DNA of 64,000 bases from a virus, in IMG/VR virus record IMGVR_UViG_3300035698_007246, positions 159,880 to 223,879 of that record. One strand, written 5' to 3'. The notes beneath the pieces are model-generated. The model saw nothing but the letters and a program-made list of their open reading frames with translations, was not told the DNA's origin and made no database searches. Position 1 is the first letter of the stretch. Each line of letters opens with the position of its first letter. This document shows positions 1-8,209 of this stretch, piece after piece. Made by a program: the position numbers and the translations under genes.

Positions 1-27
1 AAGCCCCTGTCCCCATCATTATACTTA

Positions 28-35
28 TATTTATA
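28..35 (-). promoter_or_regulatory. T4-type late promoter, reading off the left edge
   Basis: The minus strand carries an exact TATAAATA, the -10 element recognised by T4 gp55-type late sigma. It would serve a gene to the left of the window. It is one short match in AT-rich DNA, so it is only suggestive. Confidence 0.4.
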
Positions 36-40
36 TATTC

Positions 41-589
41 TTATTTAGATTTTACTATTAACTCAGGATGTTCAATATTTTCCAATAAAAATTTACAAAA
101 CTCACGAATAATATATAATTTATGATTACTTCGTTGTTTTATAATATTAAAAATATTTTTATAATTAAGTTTCCATATTCTGGTTTGAAGAAATCCTTCA
201 GGTAATTTTCTTTTCAATCTCTCAAATTCACCAGAATTAATAATCGAATTCAATTCTTTTAAATACCCGTCACTGATATCACCATATTCAAAATTATTTT
301 TTGTAAGTGGTCCTTTCATAATAGTATGATTTGTACTTTCGGATTGTTTTGATGTCAATCTATATGTATCAAAATCTTGCCACACATAACGTGGAACATT
401 AACTTCAACCCACACATCAACACTTTCTAAAAATTTATTATGCCCATAATCAAAGAAGGCTAATTTTTTAGCAACTTTTGGCATTTTCTCTTCTGGTTGA
501 TTTTTATTAAGAGATATACCTTTCAATGCTGGTTTGTATCCAGCCTCTTCCAAAATATCAAAATAGACACCATTTTCAAATTTTTTCAT
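41..589 (-). CDS. ThyX-like protein with a degenerate active-site motif
   Basis: 182 residues; ATG after CGGAGTTTATA. The middle resembles flavin-dependent thymidylate synthases (ThyX), which methylate dUMP using FAD and folate: a Trp-Gln before a TYR-X7-S segment aligns with the ThyX signature RHR-X7-S, and a Ser-Glu-Ser-Thr stretch follows. The first Arg and the His of RHR are replaced by Thr and Tyr, and the protein is shorter than usual for ThyX, so catalysis is doubtful. It is the last gene seen in the leftward early block that also holds nrdJ, which fits a nucleotide-metabolism role or an adapted fold. The family call is by motif only. Confidence 0.5.
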   Translation of the reverse strand: MKKFENGVYFDILEEAGYKPALKGISLNKNQPEEKMPKVAKKLAFFDYGHNKFLESVDVWVEVNVPRYVWQDFDTYRLTSKQSESTNHTIMKGPLTKNNFEYGDISDGYLKELNSIINSGEFERLKRKLPEGFLQTRIWKLNYKNIFNIIKQRSNHKLYIIREFCKFLLENIEHPELIVKSK

Positions 590-605
590 TATAAACTCCG
601 TTTAA

Positions 606-893
606 TTATTTTATTTTTGTTCTTTTATCACTTGCTTCATGTTTTATATACCCGTTTGGGAATTCCGGCTTCTCAAGAACTTCGGCATCAATTCCCAAAT
701 TTTTAGGATTATCTTTATCTGGAAATGGCTTACTCATTGCCACAAATACACCATTCCCATTCTTATCAACAACAGGAGTCATATCAGATGGCTCGAATAA
801 ACAAAACACATCCCCCACTACCAACTCACTAAAAGGAATAGTTCTCCATTGTTTACCCATCAATTTCACTTTAACAATTCTTTTATCATTCAT
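606..893 (-). CDS. Hypothetical protein, 95 aa
   Basis: Small soluble protein with no membrane segment or signal peptide. A beta-rich N-terminal half (KVKLMGKQWRTIPFSELVVG) reads like a small barrel or Hint-like regulatory fold: the phrase about residues 18-30 (IPFSELVVGDVFCLF) is typical of phage proteins that describe a setting or threshold, but no function follows from it. It lies between the ThyX-like gene and the protease paralog, spaced by 16 and 2 bases, so it is very likely in the same transcript. I do not recognise the family. Confidence 0.6.
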   Translation of the reverse strand: MNDKRIVKVKLMGKQWRTIPFSELVVGDVFCLFEPSDMTPVVDKNGNGVFVAMSKPFPDKDNPKNLGIDAEVLEKPEFPNGYIKHEASDKRTKIK

Positions 894-895
894 AA

Positions 896-1360
896 TTATT
901 CCATTGGTAAAATGTCAATAGAAGTTAATTGATAATCTGTAATAATATTACCATCTGATATAGTACCAACACCACGACACCCAAATTTAATATCGACACC
1001 AGAATTTATTAATGTGTCAACTAATCTCCCTTTTGGTGTATCTATTAATCTCCCATCACAAACAATTTGTTTTCCATTATTCCTAATGGCAGTAATTTTA
1101 TGCGAAACATTTCCAAGATTAATATTTTGGTCTCTACCATCCAATTCACCAAGACATCCCCCACAACTAATTTTTTTTCGACACATATCAATAATAGTAT
1201 CAATGGCTGATTGTGAATATATCCTTCCATTGGCACTGGGTTTACCAATTTCAATGATAACTTCATTTTTAAAAACTTTAAGTTTGTATTCAGGAGAAAC
1301 CGTCTCAATCCTAAATTCAAACACAGATTTGATTTTATTCCAAATATTCTTCATAATCAT
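896..1360 (-). CDS. Degenerate paralog of the T4 gp21-type prohead protease
   Basis: About 154 residues. It matches the prohead protease encoded at 47108-47782 along its core: NGR before the first helix, GELD, VSHKITAI, a TPKG/K-L-I-GGV-type segment and RGVG. T4 gp21 is an S80 serine protease that matures the head, with His in GEL(N/D)HP and Ser before RG(L/V)G. Here the His position is Gly (GELDGRD) and the Ser position is Gly, followed by Cys (FGCRGVG). The protein stops just where the true protease continues into its PSAPSAY segment. It sits among replication and nucleotide genes, not head genes. It is probably catalytically dead and may be a binding or regulatory relative. The start is ambiguous: ATG at 1369 or 1360; the GGAAG is better spaced for 1360. 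Confidence 0.65.
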   Translation of the reverse strand: MIMKNIWNKIKSVFEFRIETVSPEYKLKVFKNEVIIEIGKPSANGRIYSQSAIDTIIDMCRKKISCGGCLGELDGRDQNINLGNVSHKITAIRNNGKQIVCDGRLIDTPKGRLVDTLINSGVDIKFGCRGVGTISDGNIITDYQLTSIDILPME

Positions 1361-2015
1361 AAACTTCATCTTCCAATTTTTTATTTTTAAACTGTTCCAT
1401 TACATCTTCGGCTTTAACTGGCTTTACATTTGTTTTAGTTGGTTCACGGTCAGCTTTTTCTTTTTCAAGCAATAATTTATTCTCATCATATTCATCTGAA
1501 GTCATACCAAGTGCAAGAGCAAGCGATGAACCTTTATGGTCATCACTCAGTTTATCTAAAAATTCATCAATGACTTCATCCGCATTTTTATCAATAACAC
1601 CATCATCACCAGGAACACAAATTTCGGGTTTTACTTTGCCTTTGGTATCGGTTGATTGTAATTGTTGGAAGAATTTATCAAATATTTTGCCTTCTTTACA
1701 TTCTTGTAGTTTTTCTTTCAATGCTCTATTGACAAGTTCATTAAAAGTTATATCATGTTCATGTGCTATTGTAGCAAGATAACTGAATTCATGGTCACTT
1801 AATCCAAGTTCAATCTTTTCAGTACAATTTTCAGAATCATAATCATTTTCGATTCCAACATGGTCATCAAAATTTACAGGATATCCACATGCTTGAAGAA
1901 ATGATTTAAACATTTCACACAAGTCATCCATTGTTGCGTCATTATTTTCTGTTGATATCTGAACATCACTTTCAAATACAACACCATCATTTGCAGTCTT
2001 TACAAATTTAAACAT
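1335..2015 (-). CDS. Hypothetical protein with an Arc-like ribbon-helix-helix segment
   Basis: 226 residues from the ATG at 2015, chosen because GGAGGAAAGAAA lies directly upstream; a longer reading to 2048 lacks such a site. Residues of about 80-105 (LSDHEFSYLATIAHEHDITF then NELVNRALKEKL) fit the strand-helix-helix pattern of ribbon-helix-helix DNA-binding proteins, a segment common in T4-like phage proteins of unknown role. The rest is acidic and Lys/Glu-rich with predicted helices near the C-terminus (residues 185-226). The last 26 bases overlap the next gene. A regulatory or DNA-binding role is inference only. Confidence 0.6.
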   Translation of the reverse strand: MFKFVKTANDGVVFESDVQISTENNDATMDDLCEMFKSFLQACGYPVNFDDHVGIENDYDSENCTEKIELGLSDHEFSYLATIAHEHDITFNELVNRALKEKLQECKEGKIFDKFFQQLQSTDTKGKVKPEICVPGDDGVIDKNADEVIDEFLDKLSDDHKGSSLALALGMTSDEYDENKLLLEKEKADREPTKTNVKPVKAEDVMEQFKNKKLEDEVYDYEEYLE

Positions 2016-2283
2016 TTTCTTTCCTCCACGCGTCATTATTATAATCATTTATTTCACTCATGGTCTCTTCAACCATAAAAATTTCTATTTTATAAACATG
2101 TCCATCTGTTGCATATGATTTTTTGATTTCGGTCACTTTACATGTATCATATGGCAAAGAAGGATGAGAAATATTCTCACCTTCTTTTGGTATAACTGGA
2201 AATGAAAAATCAATCATCATATTATCTATTTTTGGTTCTGGTGATTCTTGGTTATATTCTTCAATCAGACATACACAATTCAT
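2008..2283 (-). CDS. Hypothetical protein, 91 aa
   Basis: Starts at an ATG that touches the stop codon of nrdJ (TAATATG), so it is probably translated by ribosomes finishing nrdJ. An upstream extension to 2355 would overlap the end of nrdJ in another frame and is not chosen. The sequence is beta-rich (IDFSFPVIPKEGENI, TCKVTEIKKSY, YKIEIFMVEE), resembling small phage proteins with a repeated-strand fold. It overlaps the start of the next gene by 8 bases. The family is not recognised. Confidence 0.6.
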   Translation of the reverse strand: MNCVCLIEEYNQESPEPKIDNMMIDFSFPVIPKEGENISHPSLPYDTCKVTEIKKSYATDGHVYKIEIFMVEETMSEINDYNNDAWRKENV

Positions 2284-2284
2284 A

Positions 2285-5200
2285 TTAAGCCCCACATCCA
2301 GAATATCCACAATCATTACAAACAAAACATCCACTTTGCATAGCAATACTATCACTTTTACATGTAGGACATATCATTCCGACTATTGTTGTACCATTAT
2401 CAATTGTTTCAGATACAAATTTTCTAATTGCAGTTAATAATGTTGATACATTGTCGCCTTCAATACCTTGTAATGAAACAAGAATATCTTGTCGTGCTAT
2501 GTTATGTCTCAAACAAAGACTAACCATTCTACCCAATCTATTTGCATTAGTATCACCAAGGCATTTGTCCCAGGTGTCTTCTACAATCTTAACACTAATT
2601 CCACAGTCAATAGCAAGCACACATAAACTTTTACAAGCCTTAGTACATGCTCTTGTATCATTTTTAGAATTTGTGTTAATCCACAGTGCCATTGGATACT
2701 TCATATCAACATCATCAGGGAAGTAACTGAAATTAATGTAGAATTTCATCCCTTCACGTTTAATCGTCCTTGTAGGGCCGTTAATGAAGGTCTCAGGGAG
2801 TTTTACGCCCTTCTTTATGATAGTTTTTTCCTCTTCAGCACTTTCAATCTTAGAAAGAACGGATTCCATAGAACCTGTACGGTATGTTGTTACACCAATG
2901 AGTCCTTTTTTCCATGCTTCAAAATATAATTCTTTAAATTTTTCAAATGAATATTTATTTGGTAAATTTATTGTTTTCGAAACAGACTGATTACAGTAAT
3001 ATTGAACTACTTCTTGAATGTTAAGATGGTCTTCAATTTCCAAATCATCTGTTGTGACCAAGAAATCAGCTTTCTTATGTTCTGGATAATTTTCAAGAAT
3101 CCAAGCATAACCATAATCACAAAGCGTATACATTTCACACAAACCTCTATTATGCGGTTCGTAGTAATATTTTGTTCCTTCATAGTATCCCTCCCAGTAA
3201 GTAAAATCCTTTTTCTTTTTTTCTTTAAGGATTGTTTTTACATTATCGGAATTCATGCCTTCAGGAAAAGCACATATCACTTTTCTCTCAGATTTCAAAT
3301 CAAACACAGGTTCAATTCCATTTGATACATTATCACACACCACAGATGAATTACCTAATGGTGGATTGGTTGTGGTTTTAGCATTTCTGAGACCATATTG
3401 TTTAATTAATTCTTTTGTTTCATCTGTTAATCTATCAGATTTGAAATAAGGTGTCTGACTAAATAAATCATAATTGTATAATGGGAATGACCCTTTTTCT
3501 TTAGCCAATAATGCACTTGATTGCATTGTAATGTTTTCCTTAAGTTGTTTAATTTTTTTAGTAAACGTAACAGCTTCTTGTGAGTTATATTTAATACCCA
3601 ACATAACCAATGTAGAACCTAATCCATTAATACCCATACCAAACTGTCTTAGATTTTCTACAGCCCATGCATATGATGGTAATGGCAATTCAGTCAAATC
3701 ACACACATTATCTAACATTCTTGAGTATGTAACGATGTCTTTTTTATACAATTCCAAATTAAAGTATGGAACATCATTACGGATTTCTACATACATTGTC
3801 AAATTAAGTGAACCTAATAGACACACAGTAGACATTATTGGATTACCTGGTATCTCACCACATCCTCGACTCACATACCCTTCGGTATTCCAATCATCAG
3901 CAGTTGGTTCATGCAAATCATAAACATCACCAAATCCAAGAAATTCAATTTCTTTTATTTTAGTTTTCCACTTATTTCCTGTTAATGATGTAGTTTTGAT
4001 AATTTGTTTTAATTTTTCATTTTTTTCATCATGACTAAGTTTATGTACAAATTTATAAAAATTTAAAATTGAATCATTATCAATAACACCTTCAAAGATA
4101 TCATGCCGCCTCACAACATCACGTCCATATATTTTTGCTGTCTCACCTTTTTTACCACACAAATATTTCTTATAATCACACCCTGCGGTAAGCATTATAT
4201 GTTTTACCAATAAATGTAATTTTTCTGATATATTTTTAAATCTAACTTGTGGATATCGAGAAGTTAAATTCACATTCCCATCAGATGAAATTAACCCATC
4301 TATCAATCCAGATAAAAAATCATCATTAAAGTTTAACAATTTCATAACATCAAAATTGGATTTATCATTAGCATCAATACCGAAAACATCAAATAATAGT
4401 TTAATCTTCCCTTCGGTATTTATAGCATAATATCTCTCACAATTTCCATCAGATTTATCGATTCTATAATCAAAACCAAACCTGTTATACAATTCAATTA
4501 TATAATCATTATTTTCATTTGAATCTGTTGATATATTAAAGTTTTTATAATTAGAAAAACATCCATCTCCAAAATATAATCCAAATAACATTCCAACATC
4601 TCTGATGTCGAATAGTTGCTCGCCATTTATAGCATCAACAGATATTACGCCATTATCCACACATGATGGATTATACTTAATCATATCATAAGGTTGTTTT
4701 CTTACGTTATCACCAACATTTAAATATTTTAAACGTGTGTTATTGTCCCACCGTTTTCTATTTTCTGATGTTCCATTTTGAGTATGAAAAATATGACCTT
4801 CAGTTACACCCTGATAAAACCCATCTGTGAAATGAACTCTATAAATTGGCTGATTTTCATGAACTTCTATATTATCAACACTACCATGCCCTAACGTTGT
4901 TTGAATTTCTTCACCGACTTTTACATCTTCAACTCGTTTTAGTCCGTGTTTAGTAGCTACTAATGTTCCTTTTACAACACAAGGATTTGTAGCATTACAT
5001 TCACCCAAATAGAGAATTGGGTTGTTTTTATTCATGTTATCAACGAATACTATACCCGGTTCAGAGCGATTGTATGTAGATTTCATAATAAGGTCGTAAA
5101 GTTTCTTAGCTTTCACACGTTTTACTACTTTACCATTCCATATTAAGTCCCACATAGCATTATCAGCAACAGCATTCATGAAATCATCACTCACTGCAAC

Positions 5201-5956
5201 ACTCATGTTGAATTTAGTTAGCTTACCAGACTCTTGTTTTGCTCTAATGAACTCTTCAATGTCAGGGTGCCATACAGAAAGACATCCCATCATAGCACCT
5301 TTACGTATATCTTTATCACATTCACCAAAATATTCTTTAAGCTCTTCAACAGAAGCATAGTTTTTTAATGAATCAAGGTATCCATCATTGTCACCTTTAA
5401 CAATACAGTCAGAAACCTTGTCCCAAATCTCCATATAAGAGATAACTCCGGGGTGTCTAACACCAGTTCCTTTGATTAAACTACCACGAGGTCGTATAAA
5501 GTCAAAGTTTATTCCATACCCACCCTCGGAAGCAAGAGTTTTTGCTTGTTCCATGATAGATAAGAAGATGTTTACGAGTTCATCTGGTGTATCAGGTGTA
5601 GTGATTATTATTTCATTCTTGAAATGTTCATTCTGTCTTATGTATTTTATAATGGCATTACTAACAGGACCATTAATAAAACAGTTCATTAGTGTAGCAT
5701 TGTAATAATCAGTTCCTATATTGGTTGTAATTCTACCACCCGGTGAACATTTAATACCTAATGGATTCCCCATACTATCAAAACGTATCATTGTTTCAAG
5801 AAAAATGGGATACCAATATTCAGAATCTACTTCATTATTAGCAAGTGCCCTTGCTATTCTTTCAAATGTCCCAAGGGGGGTCTCACCATCATACTGATAT
5901 TTTCCCTTCCAATTATTATATGCAATTTTCGTTTTGAAAAAGTTTTCATCACGCAT
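2285..5956 (-). CDS. nrdJ: Class II (B12-dependent) ribonucleotide reductase with intein
   Basis: 1223 residues as encoded, about 850 after removal of the intein (residues 326-698). It reduces ribonucleotides to deoxyribonucleotides using adenosylcobalamin, without a NrdB partner. Supporting motifs are the N-terminal ATP-grasp-free NrdJ start, the NPCGE active-site loop (thiyl-radical Cys flanked by Asn and Glu) rebuilt across the intein, a TTNPP(L)GNS segment, and a C-terminal zinc ribbon with CPTC, CFVC and CGYSGC (about residues 1194-1221) typical of NrdJ. ATG at 5956 is preceded by AAAGGAGAATGATGA. No nrdB lies beside it. The gene heads the leftward nucleotide block. Activity depends on splicing, which is in question because of the unusual intein end. 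Confidence 0.92.
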   Translation of the reverse strand: MRDENFFKTKIAYNNWKGKYQYDGETPLGTFERIARALANNEVDSEYWYPIFLETMIRFDSMGNPLGIKCSPGGRITTNIGTDYYNATLMNCFINGPVSNAIIKYIRQNEHFKNEIIITTPDTPDELVNIFLSIMEQAKTLASEGGYGINFDFIRPRGSLIKGTGVRHPGVISYMEIWDKVSDCIVKGDNDGYLDSLKNYASVEELKEYFGECDKDIRKGAMMGCLSVWHPDIEEFIRAKQESGKLTKFNMSVAVSDDFMNAVADNAMWDLIWNGKVVKRVKAKKLYDLIMKSTYNRSEPGIVFVDNMNKNNPILYLGECNATNPCVVKGTLVATKHGLKRVEDVKVGEEIQTTLGHGSVDNIEVHENQPIYRVHFTDGFYQGVTEGHIFHTQNGTSENRKRWDNNTRLKYLNVGDNVRKQPYDMIKYNPSCVDNGVISVDAINGEQLFDIRDVGMLFGLYFGDGCFSNYKNFNISTDSNENNDYIIELYNRFGFDYRIDKSDGNCERYYAINTEGKIKLLFDVFGIDANDKSNFDVMKLLNFNDDFLSGLIDGLISSDGNVNLTSRYPQVRFKNISEKLHLLVKHIMLTAGCDYKKYLCGKKGETAKIYGRDVVRRHDIFEGVIDNDSILNFYKFVHKLSHDEKNEKLKQIIKTTSLTGNKWKTKIKEIEFLGFGDVYDLHEPTADDWNTEGYVSRGCGEIPGNPIMSTVCLLGSLNLTMYVEIRNDVPYFNLELYKKDIVTYSRMLDNVCDLTELPLPSYAWAVENLRQFGMGINGLGSTLVMLGIKYNSQEAVTFTKKIKQLKENITMQSSALLAKEKGSFPLYNYDLFSQTPYFKSDRLTDETKELIKQYGLRNAKTTTNPPLGNSSVVCDNVSNGIEPVFDLKSERKVICAFPEGMNSDNVKTILKEKKKKDFTYWEGYYEGTKYYYEPHNRGLCEMYTLCDYGYAWILENYPEHKKADFLVTTDDLEIEDHLNIQEVVQYYCNQSVSKTINLPNKYSFEKFKELYFEAWKKGLIGVTTYRTGSMESVLSKIESAEEEKTIIKKGVKLPETFINGPTRTIKREGMKFYINFSYFPDDVDMKYPMALWINTNSKNDTRACTKACKSLCVLAIDCGISVKIVEDTWDKCLGDTNANRLGRMVSLCLRHNIARQDILVSLQGIEGDNVSTLLTAIRKFVSETIDNGTTIVGMICPTCKSDSIAMQSGCFVCNDCGYSGCGA
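3863..4981 (-). mobile_element. LAGLIDADG intein in nrdJ with a non-canonical C-terminus
   Basis: 373 residues inserted between NP and CGE of the NrdJ catalytic loop. Block A starts with Cys (CVVKGTLVATKHG). A TxxH-like block B is present (TEGHIFH). Two LAGLIDADG motifs (LFGLYFGDG and LSGLIDGLISSDG) indicate a homing endonuclease. Block F reads DVYDLHEPTADDW and the end reads GYVSRG before the +1 Cys. Canonical inteins end in His-Asn; here they are Arg-Gly (CGA GGA), so the Asn cyclisation step has no obvious residue. Boundaries are set by restoring the conserved NPCGE. Confidence 0.88.
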
Positions 5957-5974
5957 TCATCATTCTCCTTTAAC

Positions 5975-6433
5975 TTATTTAAAAATGTGTTTTTCTGTTA
6001 GAATTTTAAATTCATAACCATGTTTTTTACAATATCGCACGGTGGCAATCCACTTATTATTATTTTTAATCCACCTTACCATTTCATAAGTGTAACGTTC
6101 TTGCCGTTTCTTATTCTTATTCATTGGTTTTTGGGGTGGAAGAGTTTGTTTGTGTGGTTTTATTTCAATTATATATTTTGTCACCTTCCCGGTCTTGTCT
6201 CGTATATCAGCGATTACATCCGGGTAATATCTATGAAATTTATTATCAACTTCAAACAAATAAGGAATTGCTATTGATTCAGAACTCCACCGTAAAATAT
6301 TTTTATTGAAATCCGCCCAAACAAACACTCTTTTTTCATACGAACTTCTATAATATGGGTCACCTTTGCCCATATATTTTGATTTATTCACAGGGATATA
6401 AGTTCCCTGCAAATAATTTGTATTACTTTTCAT
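5975..6433 (-). CDS. 4: Head completion nuclease-like protein (T4 gp4)
   Basis: About 152 residues from the ATG at 6433, which follows GGGGATGAGG; a GTG-initiated reading reaches 6460. The N-terminal phrase QGTYIPVNKSKYMGKGDPYY and the following RSSYEKR and IPYLFEVDNKFHRYYPDV resemble T4 gp4, a protein needed to finish heads and thought to trim packaged DNA ends. RYYPD followed by IIEIKP gives the D-ExK pattern of PD-(D/E)XK nucleases. It lies between nrdJ and RNase H, away from the other head genes. The gp4 identity is from memory of the family. Confidence 0.75.
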   Translation of the reverse strand: MKSNTNYLQGTYIPVNKSKYMGKGDPYYRSSYEKRVFVWADFNKNILRWSSESIAIPYLFEVDNKFHRYYPDVIADIRDKTGKVTKYIIEIKPHKQTLPPQKPMNKNKKRQERYTYEMVRWIKNNNKWIATVRYCKKHGYEFKILTEKHIFK

Positions 6434-6474
6434 CCTCATCCCCAATAGGAGACAAAGCACTCATCACTTATAAA

Positions 6475-7554
6475 CTAAATCAATTCTTTAAAATACCTTG
6501 ACACCTGATTCCAGTTAGACATATGTTGTGTTAATTGATGTTTCATAAAAAATGACATAATTTCAGAACCATTAGTTGGTTTGAAATTTTCATCTTTATG
6601 TGTTGTATATATATTTATGATTTCATTTTTTATATCATTTGGAATCTTTTTCAAATCAATCAAGTTTATATTTCTTTTATAATTAATATGCACTTGAGCT
6701 TTATCTTTTTTGATAAAATATTCAATTTCATCCTTCGTCACCACAGGTCTATTATCTTCAGGTGGTAGACAATCTTCTCCAATAGGAAGAAGACAATACA
6801 ACAATGTGTCTTCATCAGACATCCATTCACGTCTTTTCATTTTACGTGTAATTTTGTATTTAAGATTATCAACAAAGTCATCAAGCCCAGTTTTTATTAT
6901 TTTTTCAGCAGTCATTTTACCAACACCATATCTAACACCAGTAATAAAATCAGAGTGATCTCCTGTTAAAATCTTCATCTCTAATTCAATTGCAGGATTC
7001 ATACATTCAACAATTTCTCTTGATTTTGGGTCATATTGATGAACATTAGGATTTACCAACAATTGACGCATATCACCATCATTAGAAACAATTGTAATAT
7101 CATCAGTTTTGAAAATTTCATTAGCACACACACCTATAATATCATCACCTTCTGTATGAGGTGCTTTGATAACATATATATTTGTAAATGTTTTTTTAAT
7201 ATCATTAATAAACTCATCAAATATTCTAAAAAAGAGTTCCCAATCTATCGGCAATTTACTTTTTGCCTTTGCAGACTTTCTGTGAGCTTTATAATTGGGA
7301 TATATGTTATATCTCCAACTACCCTTCTCATCAAAAGCGAGAACCACGGTATCAGGATTAAATTTTGCAATCACATTAAATATATCATTTAAAAATGCAT
7401 GTTTCCATAGTGCAAATGTTGTTATATCATCAGGGTTACGGTAGATGTCAGAATATAAACATCTATACGCTATGTTGTGACCATCCACGATTAAAACTTT
7501 TTTCAAACTATTTTCAGAAGTCTTATCACCAAAAAGTTCACTTAATTTACACAT
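6475..7554 (-). CDS. rnh: 5'-3' exonuclease / RNase H of the FEN family
   Basis: 359 residues; RBS AAAAGGAATAGT before ATG. T4 RNase H removes RNA primers and adjacent DNA from Okazaki fragments. The FEN fold is visible: VDGHN near residue 24, AFDEKGSWR about 90, EGDDIIG about 150, SNDGDM about 175, then a helix-hairpin-helix region (ILTGDHSDFITGVRYGVGKM). All expected acidic metal ligands are present. It is larger than T4 RNase H (305 aa) by a C-terminal tail. It is followed closely by gp4 and preceded, 1 base away, by the resolvase, in a replication transcript. Confidence 0.88.
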   Translation of the reverse strand: MCKLSELFGDKTSENSLKKVLIVDGHNIAYRCLYSDIYRNPDDITTFALWKHAFLNDIFNVIAKFNPDTVVLAFDEKGSWRYNIYPNYKAHRKSAKAKSKLPIDWELFFRIFDEFINDIKKTFTNIYVIKAPHTEGDDIIGVCANEIFKTDDITIVSNDGDMRQLLVNPNVHQYDPKSREIVECMNPAIELEMKILTGDHSDFITGVRYGVGKMTAEKIIKTGLDDFVDNLKYKITRKMKRREWMSDEDTLLYCLLPIGEDCLPPEDNRPVVTKDEIEYFIKKDKAQVHINYKRNINLIDLKKIPNDIKNEIINIYTTHKDENFKPTNGSEIMSFFMKHQLTQHMSNWNQVSRYFKELI

Positions 7555-7555
7555 A

Positions 7556-8209
7556 CTATTCCTTTTCTAAAAATGGTCTAACTAAAATATTCTCTGGATA
7601 CGCTTTTGTTACACGATTGAAAATTTGAATCACTTCAGGACCTAAATCCCTAAGTATCAATATACCATTACGTAATTTCAACTCCATTTGTAACAATTTC
7701 ATTCCAAAATATGCGTCAACAATATCCTCGCTCGGTGTTTTGTATGGTGGTAAATGAGAGATGTCTGGTCGAAACTTTTCTTCAACATAAGCGTCACCCA
7801 TTTGAGTTTTATCGGCATTGCCTTTACCAGTAGCAAATAATTTAATAACAGTCGGCTCATAAATTCTAAGAGGAATACGTTTGTTATAGACACCTATTTT
7901 AGTACATCCAGTTGATTCAGCAATATCAAATACTTTACCTTTACCAGCCATCGCATATCCTTCAATAGCACAATAATCAACATCACCAATAAACTCAAGG
8001 ATATTATCTCTCATCCATTGAGCTTTGGCTAAATCATCAGCAAATGAATTCTTCTTATGGTACAGTAAAACATTTTCATCAGAATTATTAACTTTTTTCA
8101 CGCTTGTGAATCCACGATATTTTATTTCAATAGCATGAAAATCATTATCCAATGTAGCTTTTATAACACCGGGTGCATTTTTTGAGTAATCTATTGCAGC
8201 AATATTCAT
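7556..8209 (-). CDS. RuvC-like Holliday junction resolvase
   Basis: 217 residues; its ATG overlaps the TGA of primase (ATGA). It would cut branched recombination intermediates so that DNA can be packaged, taking the place of T4 gp49 (endonuclease VII), which is not seen here. RuvC/RNase H-fold acidic residues are in order: D7 in AIDYS, E83 in CAIEGYAM, and D162/D165 in SEDIVDAYF; YEPTVIKLFATGKGNADK fits the RuvC substrate-binding stretch. The C-terminal 45 residues are extra to RuvC. Confidence 0.78.
   Translation of the reverse strand: MNIAAIDYSKNAPGVIKATLDNDFHAIEIKYRGFTSVKKVNNSDENVLLYHKKNSFADDLAKAQWMRDNILEFIGDVDYCAIEGYAMAGKGKVFDIAESTGCTKIGVYNKRIPLRIYEPTVIKLFATGKGNADKTQMGDAYVEEKFRPDISHLPPYKTPSEDIVDAYFGMKLLQMELKLRNGILILRDLGPEVIQIFNRVTKAYPENILVRPFLEKE

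Noticed and set aside
2285-5956. Class I NrdA
   Set aside because: The C-terminal zinc ribbon, NPCGE loop and absence of nrdB fit class II NrdJ better.
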